A stretch of 64,000 nt of DNA from Zoogloea dura (GTDB taxonomy: Bacteria > Pseudomonadota > Gammaproteobacteria > Burkholderiales > Rhodocyclaceae), in the NCBI RefSeq assembly GCF_012927165.1, contig NZ_JABBGA010000026.1, positions 1 through 64,000 on the forward strand, written 5' to 3'. This document shows positions 53,072 to 62,607 of this stretch, piece by piece. Position 1 is the stretch's first letter, and the number at the start of each line of letters is the position of its first letter. The notes under the pieces are model-generated. The model was not told the DNA's origin. It saw nothing but the letters and a program-made list of their open reading frames with translations, and did not search any database. The position numbers and the translations under genes are program-made.

Positions 53072-54421
53072 TCAGGCGTCGGGGAGCCCGCAACACACCC
53101 GAAACCCCAGGTTGATGAGGCGGTCTTCGGGGACAGACCCGTCGCGGCACGCAGCACGGCAGTAGGCGGAGTCGAGATCCCAGGAACCGCCACGCAGTAC
53201 CCGGAGCCCCCTGCGCGCCTGCCGGGCGCTCCCGTCATCGGGTGCCCCCTCGTAGGTGTCGTGCCAGTTGTCCTGCACCCATTCCCAGACATTGCCGATC
53301 ATGTCGTGAAGCCCGAAAGCATTGGCTTCGAAGCTGCCGACCGGACTGGTCTGCTTGCCGCTCCACGGGCTGCCGGAGTCGCGGAAGTTGGCCTGCCCCA
53401 CGCCCGGTTCGTTGCCCCACGGGTAGCGGGCCTGGCTGCCGGCCCGGGCGGCGTACTCCCATTCCGCTTCGGACAACAGGCGATAGGGCTGGCCTGTCTG
53501 TTCGCGCAGCCAGGCCACATAGCTCTGGGCATCGTCCCAGCTCAGGTTCACCACGGGCTGGCGGCCGCGCCCCCAGTCCTGGTCGGCGGGCTTGTAGCAG
53601 GTGGCGCCTGTGGCGACAAAGGCATCCCATTCGGCGAAGGTGACCGGGTAGCGGCCCACGGCAAAGGGGCGTGCGATGGAAACTTCATGCTGGGGGCTTT
53701 CCGCGTTGCTGCGGCCTCTTTCGGTTTCCGGCGATCCCATCAGGAAGCGCCCGGCCGGCACCACGACCAACTCGGGGAAATTCGCTCCATGGCGGAGGAG
53801 GGCATCGGGCGCAGGCTGCCTCCCGGCGCCAGGGGGCCGCGAAGCTGCGTGCTGTGACTGGGGCTGCGTGGGGGCCGGGGATGTGCCAGATGCTCGTGAG
53901 GCGGTGGCCGCCGGAGGCGTGGACTGGGGCAGGGGCGTGGCCGGCGCATGCTCCGCCGGGAGGGGCGGGATGCGTCGCAGCGCCTTGACCAGCTCACCCA
54001 CGTCATAGTCCCAGCGCCTGTCGCTGATCTCATGGGCGCTGCGCCGCGCCAGGGGCTTCAGGGGCTCGGGGAGCTTGTCGCCCGGAGGCATCGTCGCACC
54101 GCCCACGAGGATCGGTACCACACGCAATCTGCCACGCAGGCCGGTGATGATCTCCAGGCGGACCCAGTCGTCCTGGTCATCAAGGCGACGCCCGCCGCCG
54201 GGGTGTCGCGCGTCGAGCCAGCGTGGGCCGATCACCACCAGCAGCACGGCACAGTCGCCGAGCGCCTGCTCGATGGCGAGGCCGAAGTCTTCGCCGATCT
54301 CGATGGAGGCGATGTCCTGGAAGACCGGCTTGTCCGGCAGTTCCTGCATGAGGTCGGCGGCGAGGCGGCCGGCCCAGCCGGCGTCGATCTCGCGGCGGTA
54401 GCTGATGAAGATGCCAGACAT
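53072..54421 (-). CDS. TIR domain fused to an FGE-sulfatase (SUMF1-like) domain
   Basis: 449 aa, no signal peptide. Residues 1-140 are a bacterial TIR domain: GIFISYRREIDAGWAGRLAA, EDFGLAIEQALGDCAVLLVV, and DDWVRLEI with the putative NADase Glu at about 90. A Pro/Ala/Ser-rich linker (about 150-215) leads to an FGE/SUMF domain (VVPAGRFLMGSPETERGRSN, RLLSEAEWEYAARAG, IGNVWEWVQDNW, VLRGGSWDLDSAYCRAACRD, LGFRVCC). The formylglycine-generating Cys pair is not in the usual spacing, so this half is probably a sensor or binding domain. Such fusions occur in bacterial conflict systems; no partner gene adjoins it. Confidence 0.9.
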   Translation of the reverse strand: MSGIFISYRREIDAGWAGRLAADLMQELPDKPVFQDIASIEIGEDFGLAIEQALGDCAVLLVVIGPRWLDARHPGGGRRLDDQDDWVRLEIITGLRGRLRVVPILVGGATMPPGDKLPEPLKPLARRSAHEISDRRWDYDVGELVKALRRIPPLPAEHAPATPLPQSTPPAATASRASGTSPAPTQPQSQHAASRPPGAGRQPAPDALLRHGANFPELVVVPAGRFLMGSPETERGRSNAESPQHEVSIARPFAVGRYPVTFAEWDAFVATGATCYKPADQDWGRGRQPVVNLSWDDAQSYVAWLREQTGQPYRLLSEAEWEYAARAGSQARYPWGNEPGVGQANFRDSGSPWSGKQTSPVGSFEANAFGLHDMIGNVWEWVQDNWHDTYEGAPDDGSARQARRGLRVLRGGSWDLDSAYCRAACRDGSVPEDRLINLGFRVCCGLPDA

Positions 54422-54556
54422 GGTGATATGTATGCGTGGATGGCTCTATATCTGTCACGAATTATGCCATTTCCGTTGGAGGGGCCTGTTCCCGTGTGTC
54501 CGAAGTAAGATGCGGATGGGCTGTTTGCCCCACGATAACAATCCTGGAGACCATCG

Positions 54557-55420
54557 ATGAAATGCCTTGCCGTCTGCTCTGCCGCCGTGGCGGTGATTTC
54601 CTTTCCCGCAGCCGTTCACGCCGCGTGTCCCACCGATCTCGAGGCGGCGGCGGTCGCTGCCGCCATTGTCGCCCTTCAGCCGGTGCCCCGGCCTGCAGGC
54701 GAGCTGAGCCTCGCGGACGGAATGTGCGGGCGGGACAAGGTCGTGCGCTATCTGCGGCAGGTGTATGGCGAGCCTGTCGGCTACAAGGCCGGGCTCACCA
54801 GTCCCGCCGTGCAGAAGCGCTTCAACCATGACGCCCCCCTGCGTGGCACCTTGTTCAAGTCGATGCTGGTGGCAGATGGTGCCGAACTGCCGGTCAGCTA
54901 TGGGGCCCGCCCGGTCTTCGAGGCGGATCTGCTCGTCGAGGTGGCCGACCCGCTTGCCCTCGCGAGGGCGCAGACGCCGCTGGAGGCCCTCAAGGCGCTC
55001 AAGCATTATTTCCCCTTCATCGAGCTGCCTGATCTCATTGTGGACGATCCGTCGAAGCTCGGTGGGCCGATGCTGGCGATGATCAACGTGGGGGCCCGCG
55101 CCGGGGTGGTGGGAAAGGCCGTGCCGGTAAAGGCCACCCCTGAGCTTGCCGGGGCCTTTGCCAGCATGACGGTGACGGTCTCGGATGCTGCGGGCAATGT
55201 GCTGGACACGGGCAAGGGCAGTGCCACCCTGGGCAACCCGCTCAATGCGGCGGCCTGGCTGGCGCGCGATCTGGCCGCGGCCGGCATACCGCTGAAGCGG
55301 GGGGATCTGCTGTCGCTGGGGTCCTTCAGCAAGCTGATGCCGCCGAAGGCGGGCATGGCGGTGGTGGTGAAGTATGCGGGCCTGCCGGGCGATCCGGCGG
55401 TCGGCGTGAAGTTCCGCTGA
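54557..55420 (+). CDS. Secreted 2-oxopent-4-enoate-hydratase-like (FAH superfamily) protein
   Basis: 287 aa. A Sec signal peptide (CLAVCSAAVAVISFPAAVHA) with cleavage before ACPTD is followed by the hydratase fold: VGYKAGLTSPAVQKRFNHDA, PLRGTLFKSMLV, FEADLLVEVADPLAL, and a FIELPDLIVDDPSKL strand with the acidic metal ligands. Usual family members (MhpD/XylJ/DmpE) are cytoplasmic enzymes of meta-cleavage pathways; an exported copy is unusual. No aromatic catabolic gene is adjacent. A symmetrical terminator follows. Confidence 0.85.
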   Translation: MKCLAVCSAAVAVISFPAAVHAACPTDLEAAAVAAAIVALQPVPRPAGELSLADGMCGRDKVVRYLRQVYGEPVGYKAGLTSPAVQKRFNHDAPLRGTLFKSMLVADGAELPVSYGARPVFEADLLVEVADPLALARAQTPLEALKALKHYFPFIELPDLIVDDPSKLGGPMLAMINVGARAGVVGKAVPVKATPELAGAFASMTVTVSDAAGNVLDTGKGSATLGNPLNAAAWLARDLAAAGIPLKRGDLLSLGSFSKLMPPKAGMAVVVKYAGLPGDPAVGVKFR

Positions 55421-55433
55421 GTGTGGTGGATGA

Positions 55434-55459
55434 GGGGCTCCCGCAATTGCGGGAGCCCC
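55434..55459. terminator. Palindromic terminator between convergent genes
   Basis: A perfect 26-bp inverted repeat with GGGGCTCCCGCAA and its complement, centred on AATT. It separates the hydratase-like gene from the nucleotidase gene and can act for both, although no T run follows. Confidence 0.7.
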
Positions 55460-55468
55460 GGGCAGTGC

Positions 55469-57532
<2,064 letters not shown>

Positions 57533-57697
57533 GGGAAATATCCGGTGGGTTGGAATCGGCGCACCTTAAACACATGGCATGACAGCCTGGTGAAGGGTGC
57601 ATGACCTTCCCGGGAAGGACTGCCGGTTTCGGGTTGTGCCCCGCTCGCCTCGGGCATTCCTTTCGACTAGATTGACGCTACATCCAAGGAGCCCCGA

Positions 57698-58198
57698 ATG
57701 ATCGAGACCGATACCCTTGATCCCGCCATTGCCGCATTCATCACCAGCCACCTGTCGATGCAGCTGGCCGCCACCGATGATGCCGGGCTGGCTACCGCGG
57801 TGCGCTGCGTGGGGTGCCGGGTGTCGGCGGACAGGCGCCGGGTCACCCTGCTGATGCCGCGCTCCCAGGCACTGCCGGTGCTTGCCGGCATCGCCGCGAA
57901 CGGCCGGGTGGCTGTCGTCTTCAATGAACCGGAGAGCTACCGCACCCTGCAACTCAAGGGGCGGGATGCGCGCGTCGAGGCGGCCCTGCCGGAAGACGCG
58001 GCGGCACTGCTGCCGTATGCCGCAGGCTTTGCCAGGAACCTGGCCGGCCTGCAGGTGCCGGAACCCTATGTGCGGACCCTGGTGAGCTGTGCCCCTGATG
58101 ACCTGGTGGCGGTGAGTTTCACGCCGACCGAGGCCTATGGCCAGACGCCCGGGCCGAGGGCGGGGCGCCGCCTGGCGCCGGGAGAAATGGAGACATGA
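57698..58198 (+). CDS. Small FMN-split-barrel (pyridoxamine-phosphate-oxidase-like) protein
   Basis: 166 aa. Pattern LATAVRCVGCRVSADRRRVT, LAGIAANGRVAVVFNEPESY and LQLKGRDARVEAAL follow the beta-barrel of PNPOx-like flavin proteins. The function is unknown. Its TGA overlaps the ATG of the next gene (ATGA), whose N-terminus is a related fold, so the two products are probably made together and may interact. Confidence 0.75.
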   Translation: MIETDTLDPAIAAFITSHLSMQLAATDDAGLATAVRCVGCRVSADRRRVTLLMPRSQALPVLAGIAANGRVAVVFNEPESYRTLQLKGRDARVEAALPEDAAALLPYAAGFARNLAGLQVPEPYVRTLVSCAPDDLVAVSFTPTEAYGQTPGPRAGRRLAPGEMET

Positions 58199-59553
58199 GC
58201 ACCCCGCTGAGCCTGGACCGCCTGCGCCCCTGCCTGGAAGGCATCGTGCCGTCCGGCATTGCCACCTGCGGTGTCGATGGCATGCCCAACATCACCTATG
58301 TGTCGCAGCTGATGTACGTGGACCCGGAGCATGTGGCCCTGTCCTTCCAGTTCTTCAACAAGACCCGCCAGAACATCCTGGCCAATCCGGTGGCCACCGT
58401 CCTGATGATGGACCCGGAGACCGCCGCCCGTTACCGCCTGACGATCCGCTATCTGCGCACCGAGACGGCCGGCCCGCTGTTCGAGCGGATGAAGGCCAAG
58501 CTGGCCGGGATCGCTTCCCACGAGGGCATGAGCGGCATCTTCCATCTGCTGGGCGCCGATGTGTACCGGGTGCAGGGCATCGAGGCCCTGCCGGGCCGGG
58601 AGCTGCCGCCCGTGCAGAGCGGGCCGGCCCTGCTGCCGGCGCTGCGCCGCAGCGTGGATGCGCTGAGCGCCTGCCAGAGCCTGGACGGCCTGATCGACGG
58701 CTTTTGCTCCAGCCTTGAGCGGAATTTCGGCATCCAGCACCAGATGCTGCTGATGGCCGACGAGCCGGCCCGCCGCCTCTACATCGTGGCCAGCCGGGGG
58801 TATGCCCACTCGGGCACCGGCGCGGAGATTCCCTATGGGGTGGGTGTGATCGGCGTGGCGGCCCGCGAACGGGTGCCGATCCGCATCATGTATCCGTCCA
58901 GCGACTATGCCTACAGCCGCATGCTGCGGGACCAGGCCGCCTCCAGCGAACTGGCGGAGCGCCTCGAGACGGCGATCCCGCTGCCGGGCCTGCCCGAGCC
59001 CGCCAGCCAGATGGCAGTGCCGATCATGGCAGGGAGCAGGCTGGTGGCGGTGGCTTATGTGGAGAGCCGGCAGGAGTGCCATTTTGGCTACGACCTGGAG
59101 GATGCGCTGGTGGCGCTGGGGGCCAGCACCGGGCTGGCCATGGCGGCGCTGCTGTGTGCCGAGGCCAGCGCCGAGGATGCCGCCGAGCCGGCACGGAGCC
59201 TTGCGGTCGGGGTGCCCTCCGGCGAAGCCCTGCGGGTCCGCCACTTCCTGCGTGACGGCAGTGTCTTCCTGGGTGACGACTACCTGATCAAGGGGGTTGC
59301 CGGGGCCATCCTGTGGCGCCTGCTCAGCGATCACCAGCGCTCCGGGCGGCGCGAGTTCTCCAACCGCGAGCTGCGTCTCGACCCGGCCCTGCGCCTGCCG
59401 GAGATCTGCGACAACCTGGAGGCCCGGCTGATCCTGCTGCAGCGCCGCCTGCAGGAACGCAGCGATTGCCTGCGCATCGAGAAGACCGGGCGTGGCCGCT
59501 TCCGCCTGGATCTGGCCCGCCCGGTCGTGCTGGTGCCGGAAGAAGCGGCCTGA
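58195..59553 (+). CDS. PNPOx split barrel - GAF - C-terminal helical output protein
   Basis: 452 aa. Residues 1-145 are a PNPOx-like FMN-binding barrel (GIATCGVDGMPNITYVSQLM, QNILANPVATVLMMDPE). Residues about 150-325 are a GAF domain (FGIQHQMLLMADEPARRLYI, YGVGVIGVAARERVPIRIMY). The C-terminal 100 residues (GVAGAILWRLLSDHQRSGRR, EFSNRELRLDPALRLPEICD, NLEARLILLQRRLQERS) are helical and resemble the winged-helix output of some GAF regulators. It may be a redox- or ligand-sensing regulator using the flavin barrel as input. Confidence 0.8.
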   Translation: MSTPLSLDRLRPCLEGIVPSGIATCGVDGMPNITYVSQLMYVDPEHVALSFQFFNKTRQNILANPVATVLMMDPETAARYRLTIRYLRTETAGPLFERMKAKLAGIASHEGMSGIFHLLGADVYRVQGIEALPGRELPPVQSGPALLPALRRSVDALSACQSLDGLIDGFCSSLERNFGIQHQMLLMADEPARRLYIVASRGYAHSGTGAEIPYGVGVIGVAARERVPIRIMYPSSDYAYSRMLRDQAASSELAERLETAIPLPGLPEPASQMAVPIMAGSRLVAVAYVESRQECHFGYDLEDALVALGASTGLAMAALLCAEASAEDAAEPARSLAVGVPSGEALRVRHFLRDGSVFLGDDYLIKGVAGAILWRLLSDHQRSGRREFSNRELRLDPALRLPEICDNLEARLILLQRRLQERSDCLRIEKTGRGRFRLDLARPVVLVPEEAA

Positions 59554-59563
59554 CATCGCGGGT

Positions 59564-60070
59564 TCAGCGGCTGCTGGTCTTGGTGGTGGTCGGCGGTTGG
59601 GGGACGAAGACAAAGTGCGGGGTCGGGATCGCCTGGCCCGGGGCAAGGGCGGCAGGGGCGGCCTCGCCGGCGGGGCCGAGGGCGCGCAGATAGCGGTAGA
59701 TGGCGGCCAGGTCATCCCGGCTCATCGCCTGCAGGGCCGACCAGGGCATGGGCGGGAGGCCATTGCGGCGCGCGCGGGACTGCCATTCGTCCTCGCTGGT
59801 CTGGGCTGCGGCCAGGCGCAGATTGGTCGGGTAACTGACGCCCCAGGGGCCGCTGAAGCCGAGTCCAGCGCCGGTCAGGCGCGCGGCTTCGGGGATCTTT
59901 TCGCCCTGCTGGGCATAGCCGGGGGTGTGGCAGTCATTGCAGCCGCCGATGGCGATCAGGTAGCGGCCGCGGGCGACGTCGCCCGTGTCGGTGGCGAAGC
60001 TGGCGCCGGCGGGGAACAGGGCGGCGCACAGCATGGCGCAGAGGGTGGCGGCGTGGAGGGGTTGGGACAT
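59564..60070 (-). CDS. Periplasmic class I c-type cytochrome
   Basis: 168 aa from ATG 60070 with GGAG upstream. Signal peptide (LCAMLCAALFPAGASFATD), one heme motif IGGCNDCHTPGYAQ and the distal Met in NGLPPMPWSALQAMSRDDLA, typical of small monoheme cytochromes that pair with dehydrogenases. A Pro/Thr-rich tail follows. No partner oxidoreductase is adjacent. It converges on the PNPOx-GAF gene 10 bases away. Confidence 0.9.
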   Translation of the reverse strand: MSQPLHAATLCAMLCAALFPAGASFATDTGDVARGRYLIAIGGCNDCHTPGYAQQGEKIPEAARLTGAGLGFSGPWGVSYPTNLRLAAAQTSEDEWQSRARRNGLPPMPWSALQAMSRDDLAAIYRYLRALGPAGEAAPAALAPGQAIPTPHFVFVPQPPTTTKTSSR

Positions 60071-60223
60071 GGTGTTTCTCCGTGTTGAGTTCATGTCGTC
60101 AGCTTAGGGGGCGGGCCGTCACGGCATTCTTAATAGTCTGCTCGGAAAATCCTAAATAAACGCTAAGCGCCGGCTGGAACGATCCGACGGGCGGTGAGGT
60201 CCGTATCGAGGTGGGCGGGGACA

Positions 60224-60703
60224 ATGCTCGACGTGTGGGCGGAGAAACGGGAGAAGGGCGTGGATTTCGAATGGTGGCACTGGATCGTGCTGGGGCTAGG
60301 GCTGGTGCTGGCGGAGCTGGCTATCCCGGCCTTCTTCGTGATCTGGTTCGGCCTGGGTGCGCTGCTGGTGGGGCTGGTCCTGCTGCTCGCGCCGGGGCTC
60401 GGGGCGACGGCCCAGGTGGCCCTGTGGGTGCTGGCTTCGCTGGCGATGGTGGTGCTGTGGTTCCGGGTCTTCAAGCGGAGCGAGCACAAGACCCGGATCG
60501 GCCAGTCGGATGGCGACACGATCGGCGAGATCGGGCTGATGGCGCGTGCGGCGCAGCCCTTCGAGCGCGGGCGGGTCCGCTTCCAGAAGCCTCTGCTGGG
60601 TTCGGAGGAGTGGGAGTGCGTGGTGGATGAGCCGATCGCCGCCGGTGAGCGGGTGCGGGTGGTGTCGGTCGAAGGCAGTTTCCTGAAGGTTTCCAGGGTG
60701 TGA
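60224..60703 (+). CDS. NfeD-family membrane protein
   Basis: 159 aa from ATG 60224; the exact start is uncertain. Two or three membrane helices (WIVLGLGLVLAELAIPAFFV, VGLVLLLAPGLGATAQVALW) and a C-terminal OB-fold domain (GEIGLMARAAQPFERGRVRF, ECVVDEPIAAGERVRVVSVE). NfeD proteins pair with stomatin/prohibitin-like proteins in membrane quality control, and the next gene is exactly such a partner, 10 bases downstream. Confidence 0.9.
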   Translation: MLDVWAEKREKGVDFEWWHWIVLGLGLVLAELAIPAFFVIWFGLGALLVGLVLLLAPGLGATAQVALWVLASLAMVVLWFRVFKRSEHKTRIGQSDGDTIGEIGLMARAAQPFERGRVRFQKPLLGSEEWECVVDEPIAAGERVRVVSVEGSFLKVSRV

Positions 60704-60713
60704 GGAGCGAGCG

Positions 60714-61574
60714 ATGAGCAATGCAATGGTGGTAGTGCTGGCGATCCTGGTGTTCGTGGCGGTGACCATCGCGAAGGGTGTGCGCATCGTGCCCCAGGGC
60801 GAGGAATGGATCGTCGAACGTCTGGGCAAGTATTTCGGGACCCTCAAGCCCGGCCTCAACATCATCATTCCCTACCTGGACAAGGTGGCTTACAAGCTGG
60901 TGACCAAGGACATCATCCTCGATGTGCAGGAGCAGGAGGTGATCACCCGCGACAACGCGGTGATCCTCACCAACGCCATTGCCTTCCTGAAGATCACCGA
61001 TCCGGTCAAGGCGGTGTATGGGGTGACCGACTTCTCCGAGGCGATCCGCAACATGATCATGACCACCCTGCGCTCGATCATCGGCGAGATGGAGCTGGAC
61101 GAGGCCTTGTCCAGCCGCGACAAGATCAAGGCGCGTCTGCGCGAGAGCATTGCCGACGAAGCGGTGGACTGGGGTCTGACCGTTAAGTCCGTGGAGATCC
61201 AGGACATCAAGCCCTCCGAATCCATGCAGCGGGCGATGGAGCAGCAGGCCTCGGCCGAGCGTGAGCGCAAGGCCGTGGTGACCCGCGCCGAAGGCGCCAA
61301 GCAGGCGGCCATCCTGGAGGCGGAGGCGCGCCTTGAGGCATCGAAGCGTGATGCCAGCGCCCAGGTGATGCTGGCCGAGGCCTCGGCGGAGGCGATCCGC
61401 CGGGTGACGGCCGCGGTCGGCTCCGAGCCGACACCGATGCTGTTCCTGCTCGGCGAGAAGTACATTGCGTCGATGGAGCGCATGGGGGCGTCGGACAATG
61501 CCAAGCTGGTGGTGTTGCCGGCCGATCTGCAGGACGCGGTGCGCGGAATGCTCGGCGGTATCGGAAAGCGCTGA
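60714..61574 (+). CDS. SPFH/Band 7 (stomatin-like, QmcA type) membrane protein
   Basis: 286 aa. An N-terminal membrane anchor (VVVLAILVFVAVTIAKGVRI) precedes the SPFH domain (QGEEWIVERLGKYFGTLKPG, IILDVQEQEVITRDNAVIL, EAIRNMIMTTLRSIIGEMEL) and a long Ala/Glu-rich coiled coil (MEQQASAERERKAVVTRAEG). It should oligomerise with NfeD in membrane microdomains. Confidence 0.94.
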   Translation: MSNAMVVVLAILVFVAVTIAKGVRIVPQGEEWIVERLGKYFGTLKPGLNIIIPYLDKVAYKLVTKDIILDVQEQEVITRDNAVILTNAIAFLKITDPVKAVYGVTDFSEAIRNMIMTTLRSIIGEMELDEALSSRDKIKARLRESIADEAVDWGLTVKSVEIQDIKPSESMQRAMEQQASAERERKAVVTRAEGAKQAAILEAEARLEASKRDASAQVMLAEASAEAIRRVTAAVGSEPTPMLFLLGEKYIASMERMGASDNAKLVVLPADLQDAVRGMLGGIGKR

Positions 61575-61629
61575 CTTGCCTGCCGTCGGGGCTTCGTCAT
61601 CGGCGCGGCCCCATGTAGCATAGGCGCCC

Positions 61630-62607
61630 ATGTTCGCTTATATCGTTCGACGGCTGCTTTACGCGCCGCTCATCCTGATCGGTGTCAACCTGCTGACCTT
61701 CGCCCTGTTCTTCGTGGTCAATACCCCGGAGGACATGGCCCGCATGCAACTGGGCGCCAAGCGCGTCACGCCCGAGGCGATCGAGCGCTGGAAGGTCGAG
61801 AGAGGCTACGACAAGCCGCTGCTGCTCAACGCCGGTGAGCAGGGGCTGGCCAAGCTCACCGATACCATCTTCTTTGAAAAGTCCCTGCGCATGTTCGTCT
61901 TCGACTTCGGCCGGGCCGACGACGGGCGTGACATCGCCACGGAGATCCGGACCCGCATGGGGCCCTCCCTCGCGGTGGCCTTGCCCACCTTTGTGCTGGG
62001 GCTCCTCGTGACCGTTTCGCTGGCCTTGCTGCTGGTGTTCTTCCGTGGCACCTACCTGGATTTCCAGGGTGTGGTGCTGTGCGTGGCGATGATGTCCATC
62101 TCGAGCCTCTTCTACATCATCGGTGGCCAGTGGCTGGTGTCGAAGGTGTGGCACCTGGTACCGATCTCGGGCTATGGCGAGGGCGTGGATGCCACCCGCT
62201 TCCTTGTCCTGCCAGTGATCATCGGCGTGGTGGCCGGCATTGGCGGCAGCGCCCGCTGGTATCGCACCATCTTCCTCGAGGAGGCGGGCAAGGACTATGT
62301 GCGCACGGCCCGGGCCAAGGGCTTGTCGGAGCTGCAGGCGCTGTTCCGGCATGTGCTCAAGAACGGCATGATCCCCATCCTGACCGGGGTGGTGGTGGTG
62401 ATCCCGTCGCTGTTCATGGGCAGCCTGCTGACGGAATCCTTCTTTGGCATTCCGGGGCTGGGCAGCTACACCATCGATGCGATCAATGCCCAGGACTTTC
62501 CGGTTGTAAGAGCCATGGTCTTCATCGGTTCGGTGTTCTACATCGTCGGCCTGATCTTCACGGATCTGTCTTACACGCTCGTCGATCCCAGGGTGAAGCT
62601 CGAATGA
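61630..62607 (+). CDS. Oligopeptide-type ABC transporter permease (YejB/DppB family)
   Basis: 325 aa. Starts with the family signature helix (MFAYIVRRLLYAPLILIGVN), has six helices and the EAA loop EEAGKDYVRTARAKGLSELQ near the C-terminus, followed by FGIPGLGSYTIDAINAQDFP. It forms half of an inner-membrane pore for peptides or related solutes. The next permease gene overlaps its stop (ATGA); binding protein and ATPase genes should lie to the right of the window. Confidence 0.93.
   Translation: MFAYIVRRLLYAPLILIGVNLLTFALFFVVNTPEDMARMQLGAKRVTPEAIERWKVERGYDKPLLLNAGEQGLAKLTDTIFFEKSLRMFVFDFGRADDGRDIATEIRTRMGPSLAVALPTFVLGLLVTVSLALLLVFFRGTYLDFQGVVLCVAMMSISSLFYIIGGQWLVSKVWHLVPISGYGEGVDATRFLVLPVIIGVVAGIGGSARWYRTIFLEEAGKDYVRTARAKGLSELQALFRHVLKNGMIPILTGVVVVIPSLFMGSLLTESFFGIPGLGSYTIDAINAQDFPVVRAMVFIGSVFYIVGLIFTDLSYTLVDPRVKLE

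Noticed and set aside
52722-53150. Minus-strand open frame across the 19-bp repeats
   Set aside because: It reads through the ppsA 3' end, a terminator and tandem repeats and gives only a Pro/Gln-rich repetitive peptide.
53072-54421. Sulfatase-maturating formylglycine-generating enzyme
   Set aside because: No sulfatase gene is nearby, the protein is cytoplasmic with an N-terminal TIR domain, and the active-site Cys pair is not in the standard spacing.
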